From Erythrocercus mccallii (taxonomy: Eukaryota; Chordata; Aves; Passeriformes; Dicruridae), in assembly GCA_013397435.1 (NCBI GenBank), contig VZRG01002541.1, positions 1-64,000 on the forward strand: a DNA stretch of 64,000 nt, written 5' to 3'. Below the pieces are notes generated by a model. That model was not told the origin of the DNA, made no database searches, and worked only from the letters and a program-made list of their open reading frames with translations. Position 1 is the first letter of the stretch. Every line of letters starts with the position of its first letter. Shown piece by piece: positions 27,617 through 39,800 of the stretch. The position numbers and the translations under genes were made by a program.

Positions 27617-29540
27617 TGTGTACCAGTCCTGCATTACCCGCTCTAATTAGTCTAAAACAATTTAAATGAAGCATTTCTTTTAGGACGAGCAACTAAATAT
27701 ACATTTGCCATGCTCTTAAAACTACGGAAAAGACAGTTTCCAAAAGTAAAGACTAAAACAAAGGTGTCTACTTTTCCCTCCCCTTTGAAATCTGTCAGAC
27801 AGCATAATATTCCCTTCTGCAGCCTGAATTTCCACCTACAGGGGACTTTCTTCACAGCATCATAAATAAAGTTTTGCACATGTTATGCAATAATTAGGAC
27901 CTGGCAAAGCAGGTGCCAATTTTCAGGCAGAGGCAGCTGTAACAAAACCATACGAACAAGCTAAGCAGGTAAGGTGACAAGGATTTGTTTTGGCAAACTA
28001 AAATAAGCACCATTGAAAACAAATTCCTGGGCCAGGTGAAAATTACTACAGTAGAGAAGAAAAAGAGGAAAGGTGCAACAAAAGCCCACATTTCACTTCA
28101 TTCCCTGCCCTAAGGACCACCACAAGTGAAAGTCCTGGGCACTGCTTGACTACATCACTCACCAAAAGCATTTGTTAACACCTGGTATTTTGGTTGCTCA
28201 TGACTGGCATTTCATGCAGGGGCAGCTGACGTTGCTTTTCTGAACTCTTTCCTGGAAGAGAAGGTGCAGAATGGAGGGCCTGAGCTGTGCCCCCGTCAGT
28301 GCTGTGGGCCCTGCAGGGCTGTGAGCAGATGTCACTGGGGATCAGGGGGGGCAGAGGCAAACTGGAGCCAGCAATTCAGTCTTCTGAAACATGAGTGCTC
28401 TCTCCTCCTGACTCATTAGCACACTTCAGTGGCTTAAATGAAGTGATCCAATAGGTCCAGATCTGTTTTCTACACACCAGCCTTTCAGTGAAAATTTTGA
28501 ATCTTTATAGCCCAGTTTGTTTTCTTCCTGCAAGGTTTGTAGTTTACAGAGCTGATTTCTCTGTTAGGATCCCACCACAGGACAGGGTAGGACATCAAGG
28601 CAAGCAGAGATTTAGGCTGCCCTGGATAGTAATTTGCAGATCTAGGTTATGAATCCAGGCTCAGCATATCAGAGAGACATTTGAGCTCACATCTGAAATC
28701 TAAGCAATGATTCAAACTGCTTTTTCACCCAGGTTACCACAGCATATGATACATTATTGAAATAATGCTACATTTGTAATATAAATTCGGCGGGGGAGAG
28801 ATATGCTGGAAATCAGGGCTGATTTTAATTTCTGAATATCCTTAGGCTGAAAAGACACGCAGCATGAAAATTTAAATCATTACATTTACTTTCATTGATT
28901 TTGCAGTATGCTTCTGTCAACTCAATGTGCCTCCTTTCCTATCTATATCCTGAAAAGAAAAACAATTTCTAGTTGCCTTTAATACTTTCTGAGCTTTTCT
29001 ACCTTTCAGTCTTGCACTGAGCCTGTATTACCCATGTAATTCTTGCTCAGAACAAACTCTTGGTAATAGAACATCTGCCCAACTTCATCTGTACACACAA
29101 GTATTTACCAGCAGAAAAGAACCAGTTTGGTAAAGAACTATATCAAACAGGAAAGGCCCTTTTTTTGTTACCAGAAATTACATCTTATGAATGGATATTA
29201 CATAAAATGTGAAATGACATAAAATATTAAATAACATGTTTTCTTTACTATACTCAGTGCATTCCCTACATGACTGACAAGTTGGCTGCATGCACATGAA
29301 TTTGTTTATGAGAGATTACAGGTATTCATGTCTGTGTACCATCCAAGATGAAATCAATTGAACCTTGACAGTAATCCTTCACCTCCCCCTGGCAGTTTTT
29401 AATTAAACAGTCAATGTTTTGGAGCAGGTACTTTGTTACCTTATAAAATCTGAAGCCTTAGGACCTGTAATAAACTAAGTGGGAAAAATTATTTCCTTTT
29501 CCTAAAATGAAGGGAATTGATGTTTCAAGAAAGAAAGAAG

Positions 29541-29596
29541 AAAGAAAACATGATAATGATAAAATAAGAAAAGAAAACATGATAATGATAAAATAA
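29541..29596. repeat. Two-copy 29-bp tandem duplication in an A-rich tract
   Basis: A 27-bp block beginning AAAGAAAACATGATAATG occurs at 29,541 and again at 29,570 without mismatch. It lies inside an A/G-rich run that starts at about 29,527. The perfect identity points to a recent slippage or duplication event. Confidence 0.9.
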
Positions 29597-30975
29597 TTAA
29601 TGAAAATAATGCTGAATGATAACGGTAAAAAATCATAAGCATGACATAAAGAAAAACTTAGATACAGGTTCTTAACAGAGAGAAATTTACTCTTCCAGCA
29701 AAGGACAGAAACTCCAAAGAGAAAATGAGGAGAAATGTTGTTTACTTATAGATTTTTGTTGTAGATAAAGTCAGTTGATTGAAGCTGCACTGACTTTCAT
29801 CCCTCCCAAGCTAATAGCCAGAATGTATCCAGCATTTGATTATAACATTAACAGGCACTGAACTCATGAGCTCCTTCCCTTCCTCCTTACACTAATGGAA
29901 TTCCAGTAGATTTGTTGTACTTATTCTTACCTTATAGGAGAACAGGTATGAGCAGGAGGGATTTTTATTGTTTTCTCCATATGTTGTGTATGCTATAAGA
30001 GGTACTTATTTATTCCATCAAAACACATTGCATATTTTGGATGATGACTTGCCAGAAGTCTTAAATCTGCCAGCGCAACTCAACAAAAAAAGTGGAAGAT
30101 ACAGAAAAAATAGTGATAAAATGTAAAATGCTGAGCTAGGTGCACGGCCAGAACTAGAGCCCAGCCTTTGCATAACAAAAGGAAATCATTAGATAATTTT
30201 AAAAGCAGCTAAATAGTGAATTTCTTACATTCTTTTTTAAAAAAATCAAAATGCATCTAACTAATCTGATTCAATTCCACTAAGATGGAACATGTAGATT
30301 TGTGCCTTTTCTGAAGCTGAAGTTTTCTGCTAAATATTTATTTTCTCTTTCTCAACCCTTCACCTCCTGGTCAGAAATCACTTCTCTGTGAAGACCTTAA
30401 GGAATAAACAAATCAGTCCACAAGGCCAGTGTCTCACATGGAGAATTGATCTACATCCTCTTCTTCACGTGTTGGCTCCATTAACTGATACAGTACTGGA
30501 TAATAACAATGCACTCATAGCTCTGAATGTGGCTTTAATGGAAATGGAAATGTGGAAACCATTACACTAATAAAAAGAAATGGAACAAGATTTATGTAGT
30601 AACAATAAATATTAAAAGGAAAACAGAATTGAAGACCCAGTTATGATTCTGACTATTCAATACCAGTCTCTTCAATTTTTTAATGAGGTCAGTTTTAACA
30701 TGCCATCTGAGATACACATTCCTGGGGAATGCCTATAGGGAGCCTGCAGCTGGAAATAGATGAACCAAATCCACACACAATACATCTTTTCCACATTTTT
30801 TCCCTAATATTGGAGTGAATTCTGACTGCAAAGTTCTACAATACCTGGAATTGAGTGTTTTGTTTTGGTGGGCTTTTAAAATTTATTTCATTTGAATTTG
30901 ATTAGAAGAATCATCAACCCTTTAACCTGTGGTTAAAGAAACTAATGGCAGCATTTCTTCTTGCTTCTCTTTCAG

Positions 30976-31095
30976 GTGACTAAGCATTAAAAAGATCAAC
31001 TTGTCTGTATTGTACATTCAGCTACCTAGCAATTATGGAAGGCTATTCTAACCAGCTGGAGAACAGTAGAGTTTGGGCATAAATTCACTTTCTTG
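30976..31095 (+). ncRNA. Candidate penultimate exon of a noncoding transcript
   Basis: A pyrimidine-rich acceptor (TTCTTCTTGCTTCTCTTTCAG) closes at 30,975, and a good donor (TCTTG|GTGAGA) opens at 31,096, enclosing 120 bases. All three frames contain stops, so it would not be coding except for a 15-codon ATG frame in good context (at about 31,035). It pairs with the acceptor at 31,673 over a 578-base intron. No upstream first exon could be found. The model is an inference from splice signals only. Confidence 0.15.
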
Positions 31096-31673
31096 GTGAG
31101 ACAGTCATCAAGTGCAGTGAGAAGAGAAATCAAACATTTCAAGCCAGATATTTGCTTTCAGATTCTGATGAATTTATTTTCTTTTTAAATACAAATGGAG
31201 TGAAGCTCACAAATATCTAAAAAAGAGTCTGGAGATATGTTCTACAGAAATTAAAATTAGCACTATTAAAATCCAATAATAGGTGCCCAGGACCTAGAGC
31301 TACAATACCACTAAACTGACTTTATTTTGAGCAATATCTTGTTTTTTCAGAGGTCTAATTAAATAGCTGGGACTGTCTTGCAAGTAAAGCTCTTCCCACT
31401 TGATCCTCCATTACAAGACCATCTCTCATTCACTTAGCTAAATTGTTTTGAATGTAATATTTTTTTCATTAAACTTTCTGCACTAAACTTTCTAAGATAT
31501 TTAAACCTGTAAGGGTAAGAAATGAAGATAACAGTTTGGCTCTAGAGACATCTTTTCAATGCATGCATGTCCTTTATGTATAAAACCTTTAAGTTAGTTT
31601 CTGTGTGCTAATAAATTAAGCTTCAGTTCATAGAAGTATTAATAATTGCTTCTTATTTCCTTCTTTTCTCCAG

Positions 31674-31765
31674 ATTCTACTGAAGGACCTCAACCATTTT
31701 GTTCTTTACATATAAACACATCAGAGAAGCAAAATTCTGGAATAAACTGATGGAGAAATGAGGCA
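31674..31765 (+). ncRNA. Candidate terminal exon with AATAAA
   Basis: A very strong acceptor (long pyrimidine tract ending TTTTCTCCAG, with TATTAAT as a possible branch point about 35 bases earlier) closes at 31,673. AATAAA follows at 31,741-31,746, with a GTGCTGTG element about 25 bases later, a plausible cleavage region. The longest frame from the acceptor is 24 codons. Together with 30,976-31,095 it would form the 3' end of an lncRNA-like transcript. Confidence 0.18.
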
Positions 31766-33545
31766 GAAGTGCTGTGATAAAAATCATAAAACAAGCCACT
31801 GGGAAATCAGAAAACCAAGCCACATTTGCAGATCTAGTTTTTCAGTAGGCATGTAAAAGCATAGCTCTAAAAACTGTAACCCCAGCTGAGATGTTACCTC
31901 CCCTGAATTAACCATTTAACCCTACTCTCTGCTGAATAATTGTGGAAGACATGTAAATGAAATTTGTGTCATGCTATCAAGTATTATACAATCTAGTAGG
32001 TATAATTTGAAGTGTCTTGATTTTTAACATACTGCAGTCTTCTCTCTCAGTACTGAAAACGTGAAAAATGAGCCACTAGAGAAAAGAGATTAATATTGTC
32101 ATAAGAAAAAAATTAATTAACCTGAAGGGCAACACAGAGTCAGAACCTAATTTGAAAATTACTGCACTAGTCATTCTAAGAAAAGATACTGTACTTCAAG
32201 TAACTATTTATACATTGGAACACTGCTACAGACACTGGGTGGAATCTAAGCAAGGATCTATATATTTCTGTGTTTGGCCTCTTTTTGTAATATTTGGAGT
32301 GAACACATAAAACCAATACATAGATCACAATTACAGAAAGATCCAGGAACACAGAGGATTTCAATGTAATTGTTACTTTCAGTAGCTGGGAAGCTTTAAC
32401 CTACCAGATGTAACTGTAAAATGCTACATCACATCTATCCTTTCTCAAATTTTACATACTTTAGACCTAATGATGCATGATGTCAAAGAACTCATCAATT
32501 CATTTTAAATGCAACTGTTTTACAAAATAAAATCCATAAAGTCAAAATTAACTCTAAGTACAGCAATTGCAAGTACCACTGTGGAGACATGAGCTACCTC
32601 CTAAATGCAAATCAAATTCAGAATATTGTTTCATTTTCAGAAAAATCAGTGCCTGTAACACAGTGTGGATGGGCTACACTTGATGCTGTTAGTCAAAGCA
32701 GAAGACAGAGTGTGCAGATCTACTCAGATATTGAATAAATCGCAAGATTTTTCCAATATTGCAGAAAGGGTAATTCAGGTACACTATTCGCAGGGAAATC
32801 AATAAAAACCCATTCACTTGAGAAAAATGTTTTCCATCAAAATGAGAAGTGTATGGCTTGAAATAAATTTAAGAAGTTTTTATTTCTCTCATTATCCACC
32901 TGCTCTATTTTCAGTCTGAGGAAGGCCAATTCTAGATGACAGATAATGAAATTTCTGTATTGATAAGGAGAAAAAAACCCTGCTATCCTTCTATGTATTT
33001 GCATAATTACATTGTATTTTTCCCAGAAAGTCAGTGTATTACTCAAATGTAATTGCTTGTGTGTCTGTATGTTTTGTATTTATTAGAATGTGTGATAAAA
33101 ACCCTAGGTGAAGTAACATATTACTGAAAAAAAAAAAAAAGCTCCAAAACCATGATCCTCTTCAATAATGAACTTCTGAGAGTTGGAGGAAGTGCCTGTT
33201 CCCCTTTTCTGAGCACTCTGAAGGACACACCTAGAGAACTTTGCCCCTTTTTGTGTCCCCAGACCCAAATGAGAATCTGAGTTCAAGAAGAGGATAAATA
33301 AGAGCCACACTCATTTAGCTCACAGAAAGGAAGCACCTGCAGGTGCACAGCAAAAGTTAAAAGGAGGAAGGACAAATCCAATTGAATATTGAAGAAAAAA
33401 AATCATAATGAGGATGGCTAAGTACACGGAGAGATTGTCCAGACCCTGGAGAACATGAGCCACCTTAAAGGATAGTCCACAGTTAAATAGGTTACCAGGT
33501 TAAAGAAATAGGAAACAAGATGTCAAGTTAATGAAAGAGAAACCT

Positions 33546-33610
33546 TCCATGGGGGAAAAAAAAAACAACAAAAAAACAAAACAACAAACAAACAAAAAAA
33601 ATCAACAACC
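33546..33610. repeat. A/C low-complexity tract
   Basis: A run of A with CAA, CAAA and CAAAC interruptions. On the other strand it is T/G-rich, like the tract at 52.1 kb. No retrotransposon body is recognisable on either side, so it cannot be called a poly(A) tail. Confidence 0.8.
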
Positions 33611-35559
33611 AACCACTGCCAGACTGTGGAAATAAGTTCACAAAACCTGCTATTAAAACTCTGCATGGAGCCCTTTTTTCCAAACTGGATGTGCAGAACA
33701 GACTGCTTTGGTATCCTGTGCTATTCTGATCTGTATGTAAATAACATCTTACAACATTAAGGAGCAAAAACATTCCTAATATTTGTTCCATGTACTCAGT
33801 TGATTCTGGTTATTTTGCCCCAAGGACTGGCTGTAAAATCTGGATGAAACAGGCTTCACAATACCTTTGTGAGACACATATGAAATACTGTCCAAAATTA
33901 GCAGATGGTCAAACTAAAGAATAGAGATTAAATACTGTTAAGCTGATCATAATATGAAGTAGAGCTGGGCAAGATATTTTACCAGAAGAGATGCAAACAC
34001 AGATGGCAATTTTTTAAACAGATTTATGTTTGAACACATCAAATTAGGTGGCAGAACGCACTTTCAAATAAAAAAAAACCAAACCCTCAAAACATTTAAG
34101 ATTAAAAAGAAACTGGATAAACCTCAATCTGACATGATGCCTGCCTTAAGAGTGTATCTTATCATTGAAGAAAATAAAGGAAGTATAACATTCAGGGCTA
34201 GGGGGGGAAAAGTTCTTGCTAAGAAAGAAAGGAGTAGAATTCTTGGTAAGGAAGAATCTTTTGGGGGCTAAACTTTAGGTTAATTTGGCAACATATTAGC
34301 TCTGCCCAGAGTTTTGATAATTGTCAGAATTCTAATATGAAGGCAATAAGCACTATCTCTTGGTACATTGAGACAAAATTCAGAATACTGTGGAGCTTAC
34401 CTAAAGAAAATTCTACAAATTTGAAAAGGTATAGTGAAGCTAGAATAAGCTACAAGTTGAACGAGAAAAACAATATAATCTTTTTTTTATTCAGAGACAG
34501 ATCACAGAGAGATTTTCAATGATAAAGGCCATAAGTACAGATTTTCAATGAAAAGAATTAAGATGCAACCAAAGTGGTTCTTGTCTTTTGAAGCAAAAAA
34601 TGTGATCACAGCCTCCCCAGCCTGCTTTTCTGGCTTTTTGATTTACAAACACCCCTGGGTTTGTGCAATTTGATTAGCAGTTTACACGTAGATGCATTAT
34701 CCTCCTGCCAGCAACTGCCTCTACCTACACTGCTTATGATTCCAACTGACTGAGACTGAGCTGAAGATTTAGTCACTTCAAGCAACATCTTGATGAGCAC
34801 ATCAGCTCCTACACTGGCCACCTTTCACTCCCAGCTCCATTCCACACACCCTGAAGTAACCAAGAGTTTGTTCTTGTCTTTCAGCAGTTTCATCACTACA
34901 GTTAGAGAAGACATTCCCTAAAAAAAACTTAAGGAAAAAAAAAACATGTCTAGGCAGGTTCCAATAAAATGAAACACTCAACTACTGCCTATTTTATTCA
35001 ACTGTATGAAAATTAGAGGCAATAAAATTAATATGGCTTGCACACAAAAAGTTTCATGCGTCAGCAAAAAGGAAGTTTTCCTTGCTTATGTTTCCATTTA
35101 AAAAAAATAATAATTGTTGGCTTTAATTCCCAAATCTCTGCTTATCTGATGCAGGTGACACTCTCTTGAAAGAAATTCTGTAGCCTCACTTGTGAAACTT
35201 GAATTTTAAGATACATCAGCAATCACTTCTGATTATACAAGACTTAAACATGATAAAATGTTGCTGGATAGAATTATAACACCATCTCAAAAGATCATTA
35301 CATTATGTTAGGGTTAGAATCAAATATACATTTTAATTCAGATCGATTCCTGCAGAAATCCATTGACTTCTGTACTCCTTGCTTTGCTCAGACTGTTTGC
35401 TTCACGCTTCACTCAGGGAATATGGGTTCCCAAAGGAGCATTACAGGATTTCAGGGCTGCTCTGGATAAAACCATTACAGATATTGCAATCATCTTACTC
35501 TGATACTGCTGATCCTTGTACTCATTTGATCTTCTCCCTTTTATAATACTGCAATCAAC

Positions 35560-35720
35560 ATGCAATATCCTAATGGTCTAATTAAGCAATGACGACTCAG
35601 GCAGGAGGCTTCTTGGGAATTAATGACCTCTTGGGAGGAGCTGATGTCCCAAAATACAGCCCAGCACCATTAACTTCATTTGCTTATTAATCTTTAGGAA
35701 ACGCTTTGTGAGGAGATTGC
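35560..35720. promoter_or_regulatory. Possible conserved noncoding element
   Basis: CTAATGGTCTAATTAAG is followed by TGACGACTCA (CRE/AP-1-like), GGGAATTAATGACC and TTGCTTATTAATC, with no repeat content. A regulatory element is plausible and unproven. Confidence 0.25.
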
Positions 35721-36798
35721 TACCTCTACTACAAAATGGAGGAATTAAACTTACTAAATATTTTAAGTTTTTCACGTTTCAGCTAGAAAATTTTAGTCAA
35801 GTCTAGAGAATTTAATGATCCATACAATTCTTTAAATATGCTTCATGATTGTGTTGTTCATATCTGGGATTTTAAAACTAGAACTATATAAATGTGCATT
35901 ATTGAAACTTCAAGGTGAGAAAAAGAAAATAAAATCTGAATAAAGATGTTGTGGCTGAACACTAAAGAACCACAGAAGCATTACAGAGGTATATTTGGGC
36001 AGAGGGGATTACTGACAGAGACACAACTTACTTCTGATACTACACAAAGAGTACAAAACTGGATAAGGAGAGCTGAAGGAGTATTTTCATGACCCTCAAA
36101 GCTCACCTCCCTGTATCAGGGCTAAGCAGGCTTAATTTCTTATTTATAACAATCCCATGAAGTGACACCTTGATCATTGAATTAATTTATTTACACTGAA
36201 TTTTGAGTCGTAATCTGATTTGAAAGCTATGAACATGTACAGAATGTATCTCCTGGTAGGGGTGAAGCTACAGAGAACATGGAGTGGTTTTAACCCCATG
36301 AGAACAAGGGGGTTTATCACCCCAGTTTATGAAATAAGTGGTTCTTTCAATTTCTCAAAATATCAGAATCTCCATTCAAAAGAAAGTTGTAAATACCAAA
36401 ACACTTGCACTGATTGCAGCATCAAAAATTCCTGCTAAAGAGAAATTCCAAAGTATAATTTTAGGCAACTCCCATGGTGTTCCAGTTAAATTTTATTTTA
36501 AATAACATAGATAAGTCTTGCAATTTAGAAAACCAAGTCTTTTTTTAGAGTTCTTAGCCACCCAGTTCTGAATTACAAAGCCCAATTTCTCAGCCTAAAC
36601 CCAAGCCAACCAATATCAGATCTTGGTGTAAAGACTGAAATCCTGAAAATGTAAATTACTGACACTTATGGAAGTGAGGGAGTACTCAGGGATAGGGGAT
36701 GCTGGACTATAAATTGTTTTTCATTATGAAGTTAAGGGAGGAAGAAGGGTTGGTTGAATCTTCTATGCAAGTATATTTACTGTTGGAGAAACATTTCT

Positions 36799-36833
36799 AA
36801 ATAACAAAAATAACAAAAAATAACAAAAAAAAG
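36799..36833. repeat. AATAACAAAA-type short tandem repeat
   Basis: Three imperfect units of ATAACAAAA with A runs of 5, 6 and 8 bases. It is a low-complexity A-rich tract. Confidence 0.75.
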
Positions 36834-39800
36834 TTCATATTACCAGTACTAAAACTGAAAAATTTTGAGCAGCAGTATAAATAACAGCATTAGTATCAGT
36901 CCTTTGTAAAAAAGGCTTGTTTTGACAGTTAAGTAAACAAACATCAGTGATGTAAGGTATTCTCCCACGCATCTACACTTTCATCTGAAAAATAAAGACT
37001 TCACCCAAAGCCAGTGAAATTAAATAGATTATTTCTGCAAAATGGGTTTTTTTTTGTATTATGGCATTAAATGAGAACATCATTCAAGAAGCATATGTTT
37101 TACCTCAGAGCACTAAATTATTACAGCTAAAAAGAGAAAATTTTTGCATATTGGGTTTCCAGTCTATAACTGCTAAACTGCTTTTGCTGCACACATAAGA
37201 AAAAGCATAGCATTATTTTAGACAGGAGAGAACATAAAGGGAAGATAAGGTTCATGTAATCAATATGGTCACAACACTCCTGGCAGTTTCTGCTTTGCAT
37301 TGTTCTTGTGTCAGACACCTTCTGACATGCTAACAATGGATCTTGGTTACAGTGTGGGGGAAAATCCCTGATTCAGAGCTCTGTGTGTTACCGTGCAATG
37401 TAATATCTTGGTAGAAGAGGAGAAACGAGGACTAGAATTTTCACTGAAGGTTTAGGTAGTTTGGGGACAAAATTCCATCACAAAGAGGCAAGGGGTTATC
37501 CCTTTACATGTCTGTGCACATGCCACCAACACAGCCTCCCACGAGTGCCTTGCATACATTTGCCTGCTTGCATAAAGTGTGTGCTCCTGGTTTTTAGCTT
37601 CAGCACTTAAACAGGGGCCATGAGCAGAGACTTCTAAAGGTCATTGCCAGCCCTGGATTACAGAACAAGCCCTGTTCTATGATGCTCAGAAGGGTCCCAA
37701 CCATTATGTGCTGTGCAGTTTGCTGCAGACCTAGAAATACTCCAGTTTTTCCAGCACAGCAGTTGACTTTTTCAAAGATGTCGGGCTGCTTACTTGAATT
37801 GAAGTGATCTTTACAGAATATCATTGAAAGCACCATAAACCAGCAGATTTATCTGGATCTTAGCCTAGTGAATGCTAGCTGATCTCTCTAAATCTCAGTG
37901 CTTTTACAGTTGCCTAATAGCATAGCATAGGCATAGCACTAACAAAGAAGATTGTACGCTTGAACTATTCTGTTTAACTAATAAAACAAAGGAAATTAGC
38001 AAAGTGTAATTAGCTCTAATCTTACTCGACGTAAGAGAAGGCAATGAGAAGCTATTATTTCAAATGTGGACTATTGAACAGGTGGTTTTACAGCACATCA
38101 GATGACATCATTACTCTCACCAGATAAGTGTCTCTGTTTTTGCCACATTAATGAGCCACAGGATAAAGATGCTCCTTTGAGCTCTATGGAAAGATCAATA
38201 CAGAGAAGAGATGCTAGGCAGGCTCTTTGGTTCATTTGTGGAGAACCAGTCAATTGACTGAAGAATGAGTCAAGCTTTGACAAAGGAGCCTCATACAATC
38301 TTGAGAACCATCATAAACGCTGCAAGTATCGCACATTTATCAGGCAAACTATTCTGGATATGTAATGCCAGAAATTATGAAAAGAGAGACAACTGCTTAC
38401 AAATCTTTCTTTTAAAGTTGTCTCCTATAAAAACCTAATGTAGAGGCTTCACTGCTAAATTGTCGTGTTTCACTCCTAATGATGAAAGTGAATATATTAA
38501 TGCTTCAGAGCTGTTCAAGAGTTGCCTAGAGTTTCACAATTATAATGGTAAATTCTTGGGAAGAAATGGCCTAGAGGAATTACTATGAATGTAGTTTTCC
38601 CTGTTGCAAGGAGTCTTCCAAGAAAACTATTTTGGAAATTTTATTCTTATTCTCCCCATACAACCATGTGTGCATCTTAAGATAATGTTTATTTCCTGTA
38701 GTAAAGAAAATTGGGATTCTATCCTAATAAATGACACGACAGATGTAAGAAGAAACAAATAAATAACCAACAAACTCTGTTGACCTGAACTGGATACAGG
38801 ACCAGTGATAGTAAGAGATGAGGGACTGTACTGGCAAGGACCAGCCTTATTTAATAGTATTCTGTAGTCACCCTACCACTGTGGAACACCAAAAAAAGCC
38901 AGGATACACTGTATGCTTGTTCTTATCATCAATAATGGGCAATAAATGAAAGTATTTTATTTTCTTTCTTTTGTAGCATTTTAAAACTACAGAAACAAAC
39001 ATTTAAAAAAAAACACAAAAAACAAAACAGAAAGCTCAGAAGGGAACTACAGATTCAATACACATAGTTCCTCAATAATCCCTGTCCTGAAATTATTAAA
39101 ATATAACACAGCAAATCAACACTCAAAATCAATGGGATTATTCAGCCAGCTCACCCTCCCCCAAATCTAATAGTTCCAGTTTACAGGCATGAAGCAACAG
39201 CCCCAGGTGGGTCTGACAAAATGACTGTAAGCCCCTGCCTCCCTTTAGTGTCCATTTCCAAATGTCTCCTCCTCCTCCCCTGGCCTCATGAGCTCCCCAA
39301 GCAGAGCTGAATGTGAGCCTGCTGCTCAGTCTTTAGAGTGCTGAACAGAAAGAGCTGTGTTTGCTGGGACACAGGCTCAGCACCAGCAGTAACCATTCAG
39401 ATCAATCATTTTTTCAATTCTCTGATGATAAAAGATAATCTGAAACTAAAAAGCTGTTTAAAACCAGACTGAAACAAAGTCAGTTTAATCAACTGTAGCC
39501 ACGTTCAGAAAATATGGGGATATTTCATTGGAATCTTTTGGAGTGCACACAGTTGATTCTGCTTATCACAAGATTTTGTTTTGTATTCTTTCTGAGGCTA
39601 TAGAAAAGGTTTATTGTTAAACTGTTATGGGTTTTACTCTCATTAATCTACCCTCATTTGCTTTTTCCAAGTGCAATAATACTTTTGATTTGAAGGGTCA
39701 CATTCAAATGCCACTATCCCAAGGACTAAATGGAGAAAATTTAAGCACAGGCCAATGTCTCACTGGGATTTGCAGAACCTTCTGTAAAGTAAACAAGGCC

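Larger units (their letters stand above)
18510..30970. other. Gene-free unique DNA
   Basis: No coding or transposable content was recognised. Short direct repeats occur at 18,733/18,763 (CAAACAATTTCTCA), 22,056/22,084 and 27,589. A GC-richer patch at 26,600-26,790 is rich in CTGCAG/CAGCTG but shows no open exon. Strong donor-like sites (plus 27,965; minus near 29,933) stand alone without acceptors. Confidence 0.6.

Noticed and set aside
33546..33610. A-rich tract as the poly(A) tail of a retrocopy
   Set aside because: No gene-like or LINE-like body adjoins it on the 5' side, and no flanking duplication was seen.
37640..37720. TTCTATGAT next to GGGTCCCAACCATT, resembling a CR1 3' tail
   Set aside because: Only two short matches in the wrong arrangement; the adjoining sequence does not follow CR1.
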